Made by a program: the position numbers and the translations under genes. Below, piece by piece: positions 63,726 through 64,000 of a stretch of DNA of 64,000 nt (the stretch's first letter is position 1; each line of letters opens with the position of its first letter). The stretch is from JBFMDN01 sp040753915. Its GTDB lineage: Bacteria; Desulfobacterota; Desulfomonilia; Desulfomonilales; Desulfomonilaceae. The stretch is from positions 3,901 through 67,900 of the forward strand of contig JBFMDN010000029.1 of assembly GCA_040753915.1 (NCBI GenBank), written 5' to 3'. The notes below the pieces were generated by a model. The model searched no databases and was not told the DNA's origin. It worked only from the letters and a program-made list of their open reading frames with translations.

Positions 63726-63750
63726 GTAGCGCCGGCGTCTCGCTGGTATT
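63726..63750 (+). repeat. REP-like element, copy 4
   Basis: GTAGCGCCGGCGTCTCGCTG followed by GTATT, with two changes from the copy at 35431-35455. Confidence 0.8.
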
Positions 63751-63793
63751 TCTCTCTGGAGCTCGCCCTGAAGAGAGGGCGGGTTTGAAGCAA

Positions 63794-63867
63794 GTGTTTC
63801 AAAAGCCGGCAGTCCGTGATAATCGTGGCACACCTCCTCACCCTGACCGTCTCCCCCGAAGCGGGGG
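63794..63867 (+). repeat. Dispersed 74-bp repeat, copy 2
   Basis: It matches 8426-8499 with five mismatches by eye, in the same orientation, again in a gene-free stretch. Confidence 0.85.
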
Positions 63868-63936
63868 CATAGACGTTAACTTCGTGGATGACATCACGTG
63901 ATTTCAGTCCGTTGACTTAACAAGGACCCCGTCACC

Positions 63937-63993
63937 CCGGCGAAAGCCGGGGTCCATAACATATTGGAAGGACTGGATTCCGGCTTTCGCCGG
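63937..63993. repeat. Nested inverted repeat
   Basis: CCGGCGAAAGCCGG (63937-63950) is the exact reverse complement of CCGGCTTTCGCCGG (63980-63993). Each arm also folds alone as CCGGC-GAAA-GCCGG or CCGGC-TTTC-GCCGG. It is typical of intergenic repeats found in many proteobacteria and may continue past the window. Confidence 0.8.
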
Positions 63994-64000
63994 AATGACG

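Larger units (their letters stand above)
63580..64000. other. Repeat-rich region at the window end
   Basis: No gene is seen in the last 421 bases. It contains the REP-like copy 63726-63750, the second 74-bp repeat 63794-63867 and a strong inverted repeat at 63937-63993. Confidence 0.6.

Noticed and set aside
1..64000. tRNA, rRNA, insertion sequences or prophage genes
   Set aside because: I looked for cloverleaf-like ends, conserved rRNA segments, transposase motifs and phage structural genes and found none that I could support.

Overview
The window looks like chromosomal DNA of a deltaproteobacterial (Desulfobacterota) anaerobe, probably a sulfate reducer or syntroph of the Desulfomonile/Syntrophobacter kind. 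The pointers are a Tmc-like membrane redox module (cytochrome-b-like subunit plus HdrD-like Fe-S subunit) followed by its own signalling genes, a 2-hydroxyacyl-CoA dehydratase pair, a LutB-type protein, cysteine-rich PAS sensors and a likely selenocysteine-containing small protein. This placement is inference; there is no rRNA or tRNA gene here. I see no insertion sequence, prophage or CRISPR array, but several families of short dispersed repeats fill the gaps between genes.

Layout. (1) 1-12789 is a mannose/glycoside region. It holds two GH130-family proteins, a GT4 glycosyltransferase, a GT4 fused to an alpha/alpha-barrel domain, a truncated copy of that fusion, a RelA-like (p)ppGpp synthetase, a GDP-mannose pyrophosphorylase, and a GT4 fused to the phosphomannose-isomerase-type cupin that the pyrophosphorylase lacks. 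(2) 12790-16787 has a secreted proline-rich protein behind a consensus sigma-70 promoter, an O-methyltransferase, a 52-residue DUF6132-like protein with an in-frame UGA where the family has Cys, and a membrane-anchored SNase-fold protein. (3) 16788-28496 is a compact lipid/polyketide locus: a thioester-reductase-like SDR divergent from a 2673-residue synthase (two nitronate-monooxygenase/PfaD-like barrels, KS, AT, ACP, KR, DH), then an overlapping 4'-phosphopantetheinyl transferase and a B12-radical SAM protein. (4) 28638-41457 is mixed: an IHF-like protein, a zinc-ribbon protein, carB, a MATE exporter, tandem HIT proteins, an ElyC-like protein, endonuclease V, a secreted metallo-beta-lactamase-fold protein, small secreted proteins and a deletion pseudogene. 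(5) 41457-53097 has a large sensor kinase, an SDR with the dehydratase pair, a solute-binding lipoprotein, TatD, a stress protein, two PilZ-like proteins, a nitroreductase and alanine dehydrogenase. (6) 53763-59707 is the redox module with response regulator, sensor kinase and Usp-like protein, followed by LutB, a second ElyC-like protein, an HD protein and a repeat-rich end.

How they may work together. The first region probably makes and turns over mannose-containing glycans or glycolipids: ManC supplies GDP-mannose, the GT4 enzymes transfer, and the GH130 proteins phosphorolyse or hydrolyse mannosides. The third region is a self-contained iterative synthase with its activating PPTase, a putative reductive off-loading enzyme and a tailoring radical SAM protein; the product is unknown and this is the best candidate for an undescribed system. 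The sixth region couples membrane electron transfer to a kinase/regulator pair that may sense redox state through cysteine or haem motifs.
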